Assembly (NCBI GenBank): GCA_033977485.1
Contig: CM066992.1
Span: forward strand, 105,511,450 to 105,575,449
DNA from: Hydrangea macrophylla
Taxonomy: Eukaryota; Streptophyta; Magnoliopsida; Cornales; Hydrangeaceae
Length of the DNA: 64,000 nucleotides
Reading direction: 5' to 3'
Positions within the stretch are counted from its first letter, which is position 1; each line of letters begins with the position of its first letter. Under the pieces are notes generated by a model, which searched no databases, was not told where the DNA came from, and was given only the letters and a program-made list of their open reading frames with translations. Made by a program: the position numbers and the translations under genes. Positions 10,112 through 21,053 of this stretch are shown one piece after another.

Positions 10112-11095
10112 TCATTTCTGCTTCACTGGGCGGCAGTCCGGGCTGACGTTGAGACGATGGGACATCACTCGGGGATCAATCCCGGGCATGTCCTCATGAC
10201 TCCAAGCAAAAACGTCCTGGTTTTGCCTCAAGAACTGGGTCAATTTTTCTTTCAAGGCAGGCTCCAGTAGTGCGCCTATGTTGACCGTGCGATCTGGGTG
10301 TTCTGGATCCAGCACAACTTGCTCCAATTCCTCCATAGGTCCTATCACGTCCCTCTGGTCCCGGGGGTCTATTTCTTGGACGCTCAATGTTTCGGTGATT
10401 GCCCCCCGGCGCAATGAGCTAACATAACAACTTCGAGCCGTGGTCTGGTCTCCTCGCAAACATCCGGGTCCCTGGACAGTTGGGAATTTCACGGTTAAGC
10501 TGTATGTGTAAACAGCTGCTCGGGCCCTGTTGAGGGTCGGCCTTCCGAGGATGACGTTGTATGCCGAGGGGGCCTCCACTATCACAAAATTAGTCAGCAT
10601 GGAAACCTGCTGCGGGTAGGTCCCCATGAGAACTGGGAGCTCGATCGTACCGAGCGGTTGAGTGCTGAAGCCGTTGAATCCGACCAGGGGAGTAGCAACC
10701 GGCCGGAGCCGATCCCGGGAGATCCCGAGTTGGTCGAATGCCGCTGTAAACATTATGTCAGACGAGCTGCCTGTGTCGACCAGTACCCTCTGGACCATAT
10801 AGTTAGCTATAGAAAGCGTTACTACTAGCGGGTCGTCATGGGGGCAATGGAGGCCCTGTACATCGTCGAACGAGAACGTCAGAACGTCAGTTGGTGAGGA
10901 ACCGGTGGATTGGACCTGCCATACATCCGCTCGGGATGCTCGGGCGTGCCTCTTCCGTGCCGACTGAGAATCACCTCCGCCAGACGTTCCTCCGGAGATC
11001 ACGTAAATGTGACCGAGTGGTGGAGGGGGCTGACCGGGAGCTTGGGCTTCCTGTCGGGGCCGTCTGTCCGTTGTGACAAACTCAACAAGATGTCC
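10112..11095 (-). pseudogene. pol: Aspartic protease region of Tat pol
   Basis: Open for about 325 codons in the same frame as gag. The active site reads VLVDTGSSSDIMF, the conserved DTG of retroelement proteases, followed by the usual YNVILGRPTLNR segment and the spacer to RT (QDVFAWSHEDMPGID). It begins right after a TAG (11096-11098) that ends gag and ends at TGA 10112-10114. The gag/protease TAG could be a readthrough stop, but with eight other nonsense codons in this element it is more likely a mutation. Confidence 0.8.
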
Positions 11096-12655
11096 CTACT
11101 CGATCAGCTTCTCGATTGCTATCTTCAATTTGAAGCAATCCTCCGTTTCGTGGCCGTGATCCATGTGATAACGGCAAAACTTCTCCCGGTTTCTCTTACC
11201 GGGTGGGGCTCTGAGTTTAGCTGGCTGTGGAAGCAGCCTCAGTGCCTCCGCGGCGGCCATCACCTTATGTATAGGTCGGGAAAGGGGTGTAAAAGCCGTT
11301 AGGGGCTGATCTCTAGCATCTCTTTGATCTTGCCTCGGCTTCTTTCCCGGACCCTTCTCGAATCCCTCGCGCTTGTGCTTGGCTTTTGGGGATTCGTCTT
11401 CCACCTGGCTGGCGCGTTTTGCCTTCAAAAACTCCTCGGTGTCTATATACTTCCCAATCCTTTCCGAGAGTTCCACCAGAGTTGCCGGTCGGTTACGGTG
11501 AAAAGACGTGGCCACCTTGGTGTGTTGAACTCTTGAACAGAAGGCCATGATCGCGGCCGTCTCGTTGAGGTTGCGGATCAGGAGCCTCTGTTGGTTGAAA
11601 CGATCCACATATTCCTTCAAAGATTCACCCTTCTGCTGCTTGATAGCTAGTAGCTGGGTGTCCGGTTGCGATCGGTCTAGCATCCCGACAAACTGGCTGA
11701 TGAAGAGTTTGTCGAGGGTTTTGAAGTTGTCAACCGTCCGGGGCTTTAAGGCATGGAACCACTGTGCGGCCGATCCCTTTAGAGTGCTGGAGAAAGCCAG
11801 GCACAGCAGCTCGTCTGTTGTGGTGACCAGTGCCATCTGTGCCTTGTAGGTGCGGATGTGGTCCACCGGACTCCCCGTGCCGTCGTATGAGCTAAGGTGC
11901 GGGGGTTTGAATTTCCGCGGTATGGGAAACTGTGTCACCCGGGTGGTGTAGGCCGACTCTGTTTCGGTATTCGTGAGGTCGTGACCGGACTTGCGGTTTA
12001 GCCTCTCGATTTGTTGCTGTAGTTCCTCGACCTGGGCTTTGACGTCATTCTGCCCTGCTCTCCTATCTGTGTCGGAATGGTAGGTGGGGTCGGACGATGA
12101 GGCCTCCTCCTCAAAGTGCGTCGACCTCGGAGATAGCACCCGACTGTTGGTTCGGGTAAGCCTGTGCCTAAGGTCCCCTCGGCTCAGGACGGGAGGATCG
12201 TCGTTTGGCTCCCGGGCTTTTCGTCTGGATTTTTCTGCTCTTGCTGCACGCCGTTGATTAATGATGATTCGGGCGTCATCCGCTCGGCGCGCTCGACGAG
12301 GGATGTATCGAGGCACCCTTTGGGAGTGCTTAGTGACCTGGCTGCGCTCTCCGCCTGCAGGACGTTCCCGGTTTGGTGAGGACACCGGAGCGGATCGTGC
12401 ATGCTCTCGCACCCGATCCGACTGGCTGACGGGGGCGCTTTTCTCAGGTCGACTTTCTGACGCGGGGCGCTTCTCATGTTGGGCCATAAGCGCGTCTATA
12501 TGCTGTTGTGCTCGACGCTGGCCCTCCAGGAGCTGCTCCAACGCCGCCGTGACCTGTTCGGTGGTCATGGAGGTGGCCCGCGGCTCAATCTGCAGGTTTT
12601 CTTGACCGGCTGAGTCAGCGGGGTTGTCGGTCTTCTTACCCTTCTTTGGCGGCAT
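11096..12655 (-). CDS. gag: Gag of Tat element
   Basis: 519 codons from ATG at 12655, first ORF after the primer-binding site. The N-terminus is charged (MPPKKGKK). A retrotransposon gag core lies at about residues 230-390 (FKPPHLSSYDGTGSPVDHI, WFHALKP, FISQF, ESLKEYVDRFN). The C-terminus has a knuckle-like CRYHMDHGHETEDC. Gag forms the virus-like particle. Unlike pol, this ORF has no internal stop. It shares the pol frame, from which only a TAG at 11096-11098 separates it. The length fits Tat gags. Confidence 0.85.
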   Translation of the reverse strand: MPPKKGKKTDNPADSAGQENLQIEPRATSMTTEQVTAALEQLLEGQRRAQQHIDALMAQHEKRPASESRPEKSAPVSQSDRVREHARSAPVSSPNRERPAGGERSQVTKHSQRVPRYIPRRARRADDARIIINQRRAARAEKSRRKAREPNDDPPVLSRGDLRHRLTRTNSRVLSPRSTHFEEEASSSDPTYHSDTDRRAGQNDVKAQVEELQQQIERLNRKSGHDLTNTETESAYTTRVTQFPIPRKFKPPHLSSYDGTGSPVDHIRTYKAQMALVTTTDELLCLAFSSTLKGSAAQWFHALKPRTVDNFKTLDKLFISQFVGMLDRSQPDTQLLAIKQQKGESLKEYVDRFNQQRLLIRNLNETAAIMAFCSRVQHTKVATSFHRNRPATLVELSERIGKYIDTEEFLKAKRASQVEDESPKAKHKREGFEKGPGKKPRQDQRDARDQPLTAFTPLSRPIHKVMAAAEALRLLPQPAKLRAPPGKRNREKFCRYHMDHGHETEDCFKLKIAIEKLIE

Positions 12656-12700
12656 ATCGATCAGTCAAAGATTTTGTTAATGAGAAGACTGTGTCGTTTC

Positions 12701-12716
12701 CCACTGACGGCGCCAA
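12701..12716 (-). other. Primer-binding site of Tat element
   Basis: Two bases inside the 5' LTR on the minus strand the sequence reads TGGCGCCGTCAGTGGG. The TGGCGCC start fits a tRNA 3' end used by Tat and Athila elements. I do not name the tRNA. Confidence 0.7.
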
Positions 12717-12718
12717 AC

Positions 12719-13338
12719 TGATGATGCCAAAAATTGGTAAGCAAGATTTATGAAAAAAGACAAAGCAAAGAAAAGTTTGTGTGTGGTTCGGCCCCGTTAA
12801 TGAGATGACCTACGTCCACGTGTGCGTCTAAGCACTTCTTACTAGCAGATCACCGGCAGGCCTGGTGAGCCAACAGAGATGAGCGACACTACCAGTAACA
12901 CCGGTCGGGTATATGTGTACGAGTGGTTTATTCTCTAGCGAGTAAGTATATGCTTAGAGAAGTCAATTTTCGGATCCCTCTAAGGAGGATAGGTGGGCTC
13001 TTTTATAGATGTAAGAGTCCACCCTTACATGGTAAGTTTATTGGATTAGGAAGCCTAATCTAATCACAATGGATTTGCACAACATTAGGGGAGTTTCCTA
13101 AGTGGCTTAGGAAACCATTGATTCTTTCTTGATAGAGTCATGGCCGTATAAGGAATCGATGAGTGACACCATCTACTCCGCGCCTACCGGGGAGTCACTA
13201 CGCCTCGTTCCCGAGCTGCCGAGTATCCCGGACGGTTATAGCTGAACACCTCAGAAGTGTGGGCTCCATGCTCCCATTCCGGATTATCCGCTGGCCACGT
13301 GGTGGTCGGACCGTTACAGAATATTTCTGGACGTATCA
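12719..13338 (-). repeat. 5' LTR of Tat element
   Basis: 620 bp, the partner of 891-1510. Followed by target duplication ggaat (13339-13343), after which solo LTR A resumes with tgtactagacgg. The leader between this LTR and gag is only 63 bp. Confidence 0.92.
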
Positions 13339-14234
13339 GGAATTGTACTAGACGGACTTCTGCACGTTCTTTGTGCACGGGTTTTCTTGAGATTGAATTA
13401 TAAGAGCGTAAATCGGAGGTGAGTGATTCAACTATGTTTTTGGAATGGTTTCTTGACATGTATTCATGTTATGTTTGAATAGCATGTATTGATACTTAGA
13501 GATATCTTGTGTAGTTCATGTTGGGCATTTATATTGATAAGTAGGCCCAATAGCACGATGAAATGTTTTGATTACCGCGAGCATGGTGATGTGTATTTGA
13601 GCATGTTAAGTTGCTTATTTGGGTCAGAAGGAGCACGTGGCCACCGTGCCATTTTGTGGAGCCGATATAGGCATTAAGGTCGCACGATTGAAGAGAAGAA
13701 TTGTGGGTCTTACCCTTTCGCGTGGACTTATTAGCGAGGAGTCACGGATTGGAAGTATGGACGGGCACGTGAGTCTCCGGCGACTAGTATAAAATGTAGA
13801 GATGTGAATGCAGACATGTTTATCATTCATGTGCATATGTTGTTTTATTCACTAAGCATTAGCTTAAACAAATCGAATATCTGTGGTTATTCAAATAACC
13901 ATTTCAGGTGGTAATGCTGGCGAGGAATCGGAGAAGTGAGCACGTGGGTTCAGATTTCGATTAGAAGGCAACCTAAATGTTGATCTTGTAGTTTTGGAAC
14001 AATAGGAATGTTGTAATAAAGATTTTGAATGGTTTTATCTTATGTTTAACTTAGTATGTTAGAGTGGACCTAAAGCATGGTAATAGTTAGTAATTCGTTG
14101 TAATTGTACTTTGGTAATGTTTTAATACAGCTAGGATTACTTTGATGTGAGATTGGAGTGTGTGGTTAACACTTGATTGTTTAAAAAGCTTTTTGAAACT
14201 TGTTTTCTGCAGAATTGGGCTGCTGTCAGGGGAG

Positions 14235-14524
14235 CAGTCGACTGGTCCAGTGTTCAGTCGACTGGACCCTTGTGCCTGCTAGCTACTGCTTTTTAATATG
14301 GCAAAAGTAGTCGACTGGGCCCTGCCTCAGCCGACTGGACCTATGTAGGTTTTGTGTTCATTTTGGTTCTGCTTGCTTCAGTCGACCGAAGGGGGAATTC
14401 AGTCGACTGAAAGTTGGAGTCCCAGTCGACTGGACCCCAGTCTCAGTCGATTGGATGGTCTGTTAAAACTTTTTGAAAACTCTCTGCTTTCTTCAGTCGA
14501 CTGAGGTCCAGACCCAGTCGACTG
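14235..14524. repeat. CAGTCGACTG palindrome array in solo LTR A
   Basis: Ten copies or near copies of the 10-bp palindrome start at 14235, 14255, 14308, 14328, 14379, 14400, 14423, 14444, 14494 and 14515. Seven of the nine spacings are multiples close to 20-23 or 50-53 bp, and neighbours sit mostly 20, 21 or 23 bp apart. Most copies are followed by gac or g. The array is in the U3 side of the LTR (minus strand). Confidence 0.85.
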
Positions 14525-14664
14525 GACCACTAGTCTAGAAAATGTGTTTTGTTTTCCGCTGCGTGTGTTCTTCAAACTAAATTTTGGGAACGTTAATGAA
14601 TTGGGTTAGCCTCGGTGGCGTGCCACAGGCTCCGGTTTCGCTATTGTGGGACCAGGCTGTGACA

Positions 14665-17388
14665 CTCTCAGCAATTAGACCATTTAGGTACCTCACCCTT
14701 GCGGTCAAGACACTACTTTCCTTTCTATTAACCCGCAGTTCATCCCCATTGACTGCAACTCAGATAAATTCTGCCCAAGAAGATACCCCATCTGTAAGTT
14801 TGACTGCACTGCTTCTTCAACTTTTTCAATAAGTTCAATATTCTTACCTCTCAAATCTCCCACTACAACTTCCATCTCTTTTCTTATACACTTGTTCATT
14901 TTCTTCACTTTCTTAACAGCAGACCCTGCTCGCTGAACATCCCATTTCATATCACTCCGTTTCGGAGAAGAATCCGTTTTTCCACTATCATAAACATCAG
15001 CTCTCAAGTCTGTTGTTCTTTGGGAAGTCTCTGCCCTTTCCCATCTACATTATCATTTGCAGTATCAAACACTTCATTAACACTACTATCCAATTGTTTC
15101 TGATCAACTGCCTTTTGTGCAACATGGATCTCATCTTCTTTGCAAGCTCCATCCGAGAAATAGACATGGTCCCTAATAGCTTCTTCTTCCTCCAATTTTC
15201 TTTCTCTTCCAACAGCAACATTATTGCGTCGTCTCTTCTTCAAAACAAACTGGCTGATCTGAACTCCCCAACTTTCCTAAGAAACAATGTCGACTTCACG
15301 TTCACTCTCGCAATCTTCTTCTCCTTCCTCATCCGAACCCCACCCACATATTCAACCTCATCATCAGCTGACACACTTGATGAAAGTCCTAATTTTATCC
15401 CACCTTCACTCTCAACCCCATCAGTCTCAGAGCTACTACTATTTTCATTCGTCTCACCCAACACTTGTAAACCATACTCTCCATACATCTTTTTTTCCTT
15501 TGCTATCATTTTTAGGGGTTCATGCAACACCTACAAAATTAGTTTTTTTATTACAGCATATAAGATTTTCATATCATATGAGACTTACAAAAACTTTATC
15601 CTAAGTCAAATTTCACTATGTTCTATTTACAATAAAAACATAAGTCAAATACCCATTAACAATCTAAATAAAAATAAAAATTTTATGTTTCATTGATTTA
15701 CATTCAACATTTCACATTTACAATCCTAACTCATAACTCATTTATGATAATTTATAATAAGTAAAATTTGACTTATGATAACCATACCTTATCTCTCTTT
15801 AATCTGGACAACATATTCTGCTTTCAAGCACTTTAGAAGCCTCAAAAGATTCCACTTCACAAAATGTGGTACAACATCATCGACTGATAGTTCCATCAAC
15901 ATGGTGCGCTCCAAAAGCTAATACTACAAATTCAAATATTCACAATTAATCAATAAATTGTTAAACAATAATAAAATGAATGAAAAATGCAACAAATGAA
16001 ACGTACAAACACAATACCTGCAATACAAGAACACATCCGCTAATCTTCAAGAGATTTCGTGACCCTTTTTCAATTACGGAGATTAAGTTATCCCTAACAC
16101 CAAAAGCCTATGAATACATCTTCATCATATCAATATTTTCAACATATTGAATGAACACCCACGTAAGAGTGTTACCAGAAGTCGAAAAGAGAAGAGATAG
16201 GATCAAATGAAGGCAGAGCAATCGTACAACATCTTCCACATCATCATCAGTCTTTCCCTTCGCTGCAGCTATACAAGCACCTCTAACATCGCCTAATATA
16301 GGCCTTTTATCTCCTGGGAACCTCCTAGCAACAAACTAGTGTCCGATTTCTTGCTATAAGAAGTCGTTATTCGAATAGGCCCCGATTGAATTCCAAAAAT
16401 AAGCCCAATATTCGTGTCAGTTATCTTCATCAATTTTGGACCTATTTGAAACTTCCCATCCTCTCTACTATATGATCTTAAAATCATCAAACAAACTTCA
16501 TCATGGCTCTTGTCATAGATAACTTTCCCATCAATAAACTGTTTGTAGAAGTTCCAAAACGGAGTTCTCTTCAAAACCTTTATATGTTTGTCCCTAAGCT
16601 TCAAATCTCTGAAAAGCTTTGTCATGCTAACCAATGTAGACTTATATTGATAATAAAAACAATCGCTCTTAAGATCATTACATTTCTTCGGTTTCCTAGC
16701 CTTTAGTTAACTCAAACACCGATTTGCCCATCCTAAAACATAAATGTTTATTAATATATCTTTCTAAAATCATCTCGAAGATCAACAATAGCAAGGTGAA
16801 TAGAAAAAAGCATACAACAAATACCAAGTTAAATTTCTCTTACGATAAGCAGACCATCTATTTTCATCTACATAACAAATGACATAGAAATTCTCTAAAA
16901 TCAGTCAAAATTATTCTACATTATTTAGCCTGAAAAATGACAAATATCAAAGCTCAATAGTAGCATTATGTATAGCACAAGGCATACACTAAAAACACGA
17001 AGTTAAATTTCTCTTACGATAAGCAGACCATCAATTTTCATCTACATAACAAATGACACAAAAATTCTCTAAGAGTAACAACATCAACATAAACTAACAA
17101 ACATCAACCTAAATTTCTCTTTCTATAAACAGACTATTATTTTTCTTCTACATATCAAACGAAATAAAAAATCTAGGGTTCTTCTTAATAATTCATATTT
17201 ATTATACCATATTTATGCTGAAAATGACAAATACCAAAACTCAACAATAACAAAGCATACTTGTGAGCTGAAAACTCAAAACTCAAAAACATCAGAAAAA
17301 TTTGTCGAAATAGTGGAAATTAGGCTACGATAGTTCATACTTGTCACCTCAACACTAAAATAAAAAACTTACTTTTGCAATACGCCAT
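14665..17388 (-). pseudogene. Plant mobile domain (PMD) gene remnant, multi-exon
   Basis: A minus-strand gene remnant. A possible first exon ends at 17373 with ATG at 17388 and donor GTAAGT. The main exon (16018 to about 16737) carries the PMD-type core: TPFWNFYKQFIDGK, then QIGPKLMKITDTNIGLIFG, a VVRLL helix, and an AFGVRDNL segment. A short exon lies at 15788-15917 and a long acidic, coiled-coil-rich exon at 14665-15530. Lesions: a frameshift near 16700, one in a T-run near 16340, TAG at 16108-16110, and frameshifts near 15240, 15005 and 14707. The solo LTR cuts the last exon, which resumes at 1-89. PMD genes occur both as host genes (MAIL1 type) and inside Mutator-like elements. A TIR-like stretch at 17600-17760 favours the latter weakly. 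Confidence 0.6.
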
Positions 17389-18081
17389 TTTTGAGCAGAC
17401 AAAAATCGTGGAAAATCCTTCTAGCTTTACTAAACAATCAGTAGTTGTTTTAGGGCTTCGATTTAGGGCATAGATTAGGGTTTCGAAGCATTGAGGTAAC
17501 AGATTTTCCAAATGCTTTGAGCTCACAGATTGCGCGTGTTTCCAAATGCTTCAATTATCCAAAATCGTATCATATAACCAGCTTTGAGTTCACAGATATC
17601 ATCATGGAAATTAATCAACGCGCAAAGGGCATTTACGACTTTTGGACACACAAAATAAGTGGATGTCCTTAAGCCCACTTTGTTTTGTTATTTGGACTAA
17701 ACTCCAATTTTTGTTAATTTGGTGACCCTTTTCCCATTTTTCCCTAGAAAGGGAATTGATGTTGATAGATATTAGCAACAAAGAGCACAAAAGATTAGTA
17801 TACATCAATGTCATCAAACAATTAGAGCAACAATAGTGTTTTGTCGTGAAGTACAATTTCAAAACAGAGGTGCTACGTACACTCACTCAATTCTCTCTTC
17901 CGTCTGTTTATAATTCACAATATAATCACATTTTTTTTTCTTCCACAAATTATGACATCCTTGAAAAACTCATGAATAAAACCATTTTAGTGGTATGATA
18001 TAAGTGGGGAAGAGATGGGGTTAGAGGTTTCAGATTTTTTTGTTGTCAAATCTTTCATTTCTTCATATAGCAAGAAATGAT
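17389..18081. other. Spacer with possible Mutator-like terminal sequence
   Basis: No gene is visible. On the minus strand, about 17748 down to 17620 reads gggaaaaatgggaaaaggg, continues with a loses-nothing AT-rich stretch, and ends near ggtaaatgcccttt. This style is typical of Mutator-like terminal inverted repeats. The other end would be outside the window, so it cannot be tested here. Bases 17500-17600 contain a short repeated phrase, tttccaaatgctt. Confidence 0.25.
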
Positions 18082-18417
18082 GTTAATTACAGAAATATCC
18101 CCTGTGGTTAGGCCTTTTATCAGTTACCCCTTGTACTTTAAATTATATCACTAATATCCTCAGTGGTCTAGACTAAAGTGAAATAATCACTTTTCCATGA
18201 AAGTTAATGGAAAATGGATAAAAGTACAAAATTACCCCTATTACATGCTAATGAGAACACCCTTATATGCTTAAATATTTATTAAGGTATATGTGATATA
18301 TTATTATATTATTTTGATATTATATTTGTTGCAGAGACCATTATGTGGTCACTTTGATGTACCTTTATGGAGTAATTTTTATTTTTATTTTTATTTTTGA
18401 TCTACCATTGGACAAAA

Positions 18418-18419
<2 letters not shown>

Positions 18420-18452
<33 letters not shown>
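18420..18452. repeat. (CA)n microsatellite
   Basis: About 33 bp of perfect CA dinucleotides, continuing imperfectly to 18480. It mirrors the GT tract at 18655-18688 in the opposite arm of the fold-back element. Confidence 0.95.
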
Positions 18453-18456
<4 letters not shown>

Positions 18457-18649
18457 ATACACACACAACACAACACACACAGTCTTGGTGATATATTATT
18501 TTATTTTATTTTTATCTACTCTTGGGCACACACAATCTTGGTGATATATTAGCCTCTCTTTTTTTTTTTTTTTGATCTGCCATTGGCCACACACAGTGAA
18601 ATCCAGTGTAATGTTGTACTAAGATCTAAAAAAATAAATTATCACCAAA

Positions 18650-18654
<5 letters not shown>

Positions 18655-18688
<34 letters not shown>
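18655..18688. repeat. (GT)n microsatellite
   Basis: About 34 bp of GT dinucleotides, the inverted counterpart of the CA tract at 18420. Confidence 0.95.
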
Positions 18689-18691
<3 letters not shown>

Positions 18692-19472
18692 AAATTCGCT
18701 CTTACAAAGGTACTCCAAAGTGATACAGAATGGTCTCTAGCAATAAATATATATCAAAATAATATAATAATGTGCCACATATGCCTAAATAAATATATAA
18801 GCATATAAGGGCTCGTTTGGTTGCCGGATAGGATAAAGGGGTATAATATTAAAGTGCAGTTAGTAATCCTGGGATAACTAACAACAGGATAAAACAGTGC
18901 AATATTATTTTTATATTGTGTTTGGTTTGTGCCAGATTGTACTAGGGATAAAATGCAATTAGTCCAATACTGTGTTTGGATGACCTGGTATAAGCCTGGA
19001 TTAATCTGTAGCTTTTCATAAATGTCCCTCTTGCTAAAAAATTACCAAATTGCATAAATAAACCCAAACACCTTCACAACTAAGTATTTTTTTTTTCATA
19101 ACATTAACTACAAAATACAATAGCAAAATCCATTTCGACAACATGAACCCTAACATAAGTTCCATCTAAAGCACCAAGGCAGTTCCACAATAGCAAAATC
19201 ATTACAACCTTTGAGCATAAATTTACAAAAGTAAAAAAAAAATAAAAAATCTAGGCATGTTGATGATCTTTCCCTCCTCTCCCCTCAATGCTCAAATACC
19301 TGTAGCAAAATAGAAGAAAGAATATTGACATTTTACTCAAGGTTGTTTTTTTTATTTTTTATTTTTTATTTATTTTTAACGGCACCGATTCCTAGTACTA
19401 TAACAGAAACTGCACCTGCAACAAAATAGAAGAAAGAATATTGACATTTTACTCAAGTTTTTTATTTATTTA

Positions 19473-19483
<11 letters not shown>

Positions 19484-19535
<52 letters not shown>
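19484..19535. repeat. (GT)n microsatellite
   Basis: About 50 bp of perfect GT repeats just upstream of the Tekay insertion, preceded by a T-rich stretch. Confidence 0.95.
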
Positions 19536-19536
<1 letters not shown>

Positions 19537-20273
19537 CAAGCAATAGAATAATAACAAGTCATTAATCACAAAAATGAATAACAACAATAATAAGATAAAT
19601 GTCACGCCCCGGAGCAGCATAAATAGAGAAAAATAAATTTCCTTTATGGGTCCATAAGGAATGACAGGTGAAAGTCACTAATAATCCACACCACGCAGTA
19701 CTAGTCCAAAAGAAAAGCAACAGTAATCAACTGAAAATAGCACAAAGTGCTAACTATTACAAACTATCAGAGTATGGTCCACAGGATCACAACAGGTCTG
19801 AAGACAACAAATGCCCAAGTACCCATTAACAAAAGTTTAACAGAACAACTGAAATTAAATCTAATTATAACATCTTCAGTCTTCAGCTGGCATAAGGATA
19901 ATCCTTCCTGGTGTAATCGTCATCGGTGGGGCCTTCCTCTGGATAACACTCATCAGTGTACTGGTCATCACCTGTAAAACAAGGGGCAGGATATTCTGGA
20001 CGGGGAATGTCCAGGCAATAAAAAGGCCGTCAGCTTACTGAGAGCTGAGTGAGCGTAAACTAACGAGGTACCAGTTATCTGAAGTAAACACAAGCTTATG
20101 AAACACGAGTTAACATCTTATATATATAAAGATAACATTATCTTGTTCCTCTCTTCATTCTTGTAAACCGACCCTTATCGTCTTGTTACTCAAATACCGA
20201 ACTCAACATATTCAGATATCATGAACAGACTCAATCGTTTAACTCTAGGGATACACCCTTATTCTGTCCATCG

Positions 20274-20580
20274 CTTTTAAGAGCAATGGTCCTGCTCACC
20301 GCATGTCATGGACTCCACGTCAGTCTGTCCCCAGCTTTTAAGAACAATGGTCCTGTTCACCGCATTTCAGGGATATAACGTTTCGAACAAGGCATATCAA
20401 TCTATTGCCACGACTTAACGTCATCTACTAGTGATCCCAGCTCACCGCTTTTAAGAACCATGGTCCGGTTCACCGCTTTTAAGAGCATATCACAGATCAT
20501 CCAGTCTATCTTAAGACTTCTTGGTCCAGCTCACCGCTTTTAAGAACCATGGTCCGGTTCACCGCTTTTAAGAGCATAAC
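20274..20580. repeat. Array of CTTTTAAGA-(n)-ATGGTCC units inside the LTR
   Basis: cttttaagarc followed by atggtcc occurs at about 20274, 20334, 20448, 20476, 20537 and 20565, with the phrase ggttcaccg between them. Two of the units pair head to tail. The same array recurs in the other LTR at about 28620-28926. It lies downstream of the TATA box, in the R/U5 part. Confidence 0.7.
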
Positions 20581-20893
20581 ATGACCAATCATCCATCCAC
20601 GTACCATTCCCGGAACTTACCAAACCTACTTACGTTCCATTCTAACATCGACACATGACAATTCCCAATGTGGCCTGACTACTCGGATTAAAAGAAACGG
20701 ATATCGAACTCATATCAGAAACAACACGTCAACCCACGACATAACATTACTTTTTATTCATTATCCATAAATCTTTGGTGTCACATTTCCCCTGTCTACC
20801 CCATAGTCGCATACGGGAATTCCCAAATCAGAAATCGAACAACCGAACTTCTTATATAATAAATAGGCAAAGGAAACCATGTACTGATCATGT

Positions 20894-21053
20894 CAATCGA
20901 TTGGAACAAACGTTCAATCGATTGGAACAAAAGTTATGTCAATCGATTGAGAAATATGTCAATCGATTGGAATACTGTCAATCGATTGAAATCCTATTCA
21001 ATCGATTGGAATGCAACTGATGTCAATCGATTGGGATTTATGTCAATCGATTG
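20894..21053. repeat. CAATCGATTG palindrome cluster 1, 3' LTR
   Basis: Eight perfect copies start at 20894, 20915, 20940, 20960, 20979, 20999, 21024 and 21044. Spacings are 21, 25, 20, 19, 20, 25 and 20 bp. The flanking bases (usually gt before, g or gaa after) vary more than the palindrome. It lies in the transcribed R/U5 side. Confidence 0.9.

Larger units (their letters stand above)
891..13338 (-). mobile_element. Ty3/gypsy Tat-lineage LTR retrotransposon, full length but decayed
   Basis: A complete 12,448-bp element on the minus strand with 620-bp LTRs at both ends, a 5-bp target duplication ggaat (886-890, 13339-13343), a primer-binding site and a polypurine tract. The empty site is seen in solo LTR B at 47335-47345. 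Gag, protease, RT, a degenerate RNase H, a second RNase H and integrase follow in that order on the minus strand (12655 to 7117). Between integrase and the 3' LTR lies a 5.6-kb region with two plus-strand genes and tandem repeats. The dual RNase H and the long 3' region with antisense ORFs are known marks of the Tat lineage. By eye the LTRs differ at about 21 of 620 sites, mostly transitions. Coding is broken by nine stops and one frameshift. Confidence 0.92.
90..14664 (-). mobile_element. Solo LTR A (gypsy-like), split by a Tat element
   Basis: The LTR occupies 90-890 and 13344-14664, about 2.12 kb once the Tat insertion is removed. On the minus strand it starts TGTCACAGCC and ends GGTGTTATA, a probable decayed ACA end. 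It is flanked by ctttc (85-89) and ctctc (14665-14669), a 5-bp target duplication with one change. It aligns along its length with solo LTR B (46528-57476). No internal region is present, so it is most likely a solo LTR left by LTR-LTR recombination. A TATA-like stretch lies near 623-630, and a palindrome array lies in the U3-side part (14235-14524). The family is probably Ty3/gypsy, judged only from the LTR ends. Confidence 0.75.

Noticed and set aside
11096..11098. TAG between gag and protease as programmed readthrough
   Set aside because: Eight other nonsense codons in the same pol make a mutation more likely; needs a comparison with intact copies.
15013..15696. 227-codon plus-strand ORF rich in Phe and Ser
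   Set aside because: It has an ATG but is a shadow of the minus-strand coiled-coil exon and reads through its intron.
20894..21053. Regularly spaced palindromes as a CRISPR array
   Set aside because: The repeat is only 10 bp, the spacers are 9-15 bp, and the sequence is plant nuclear DNA inside an LTR.
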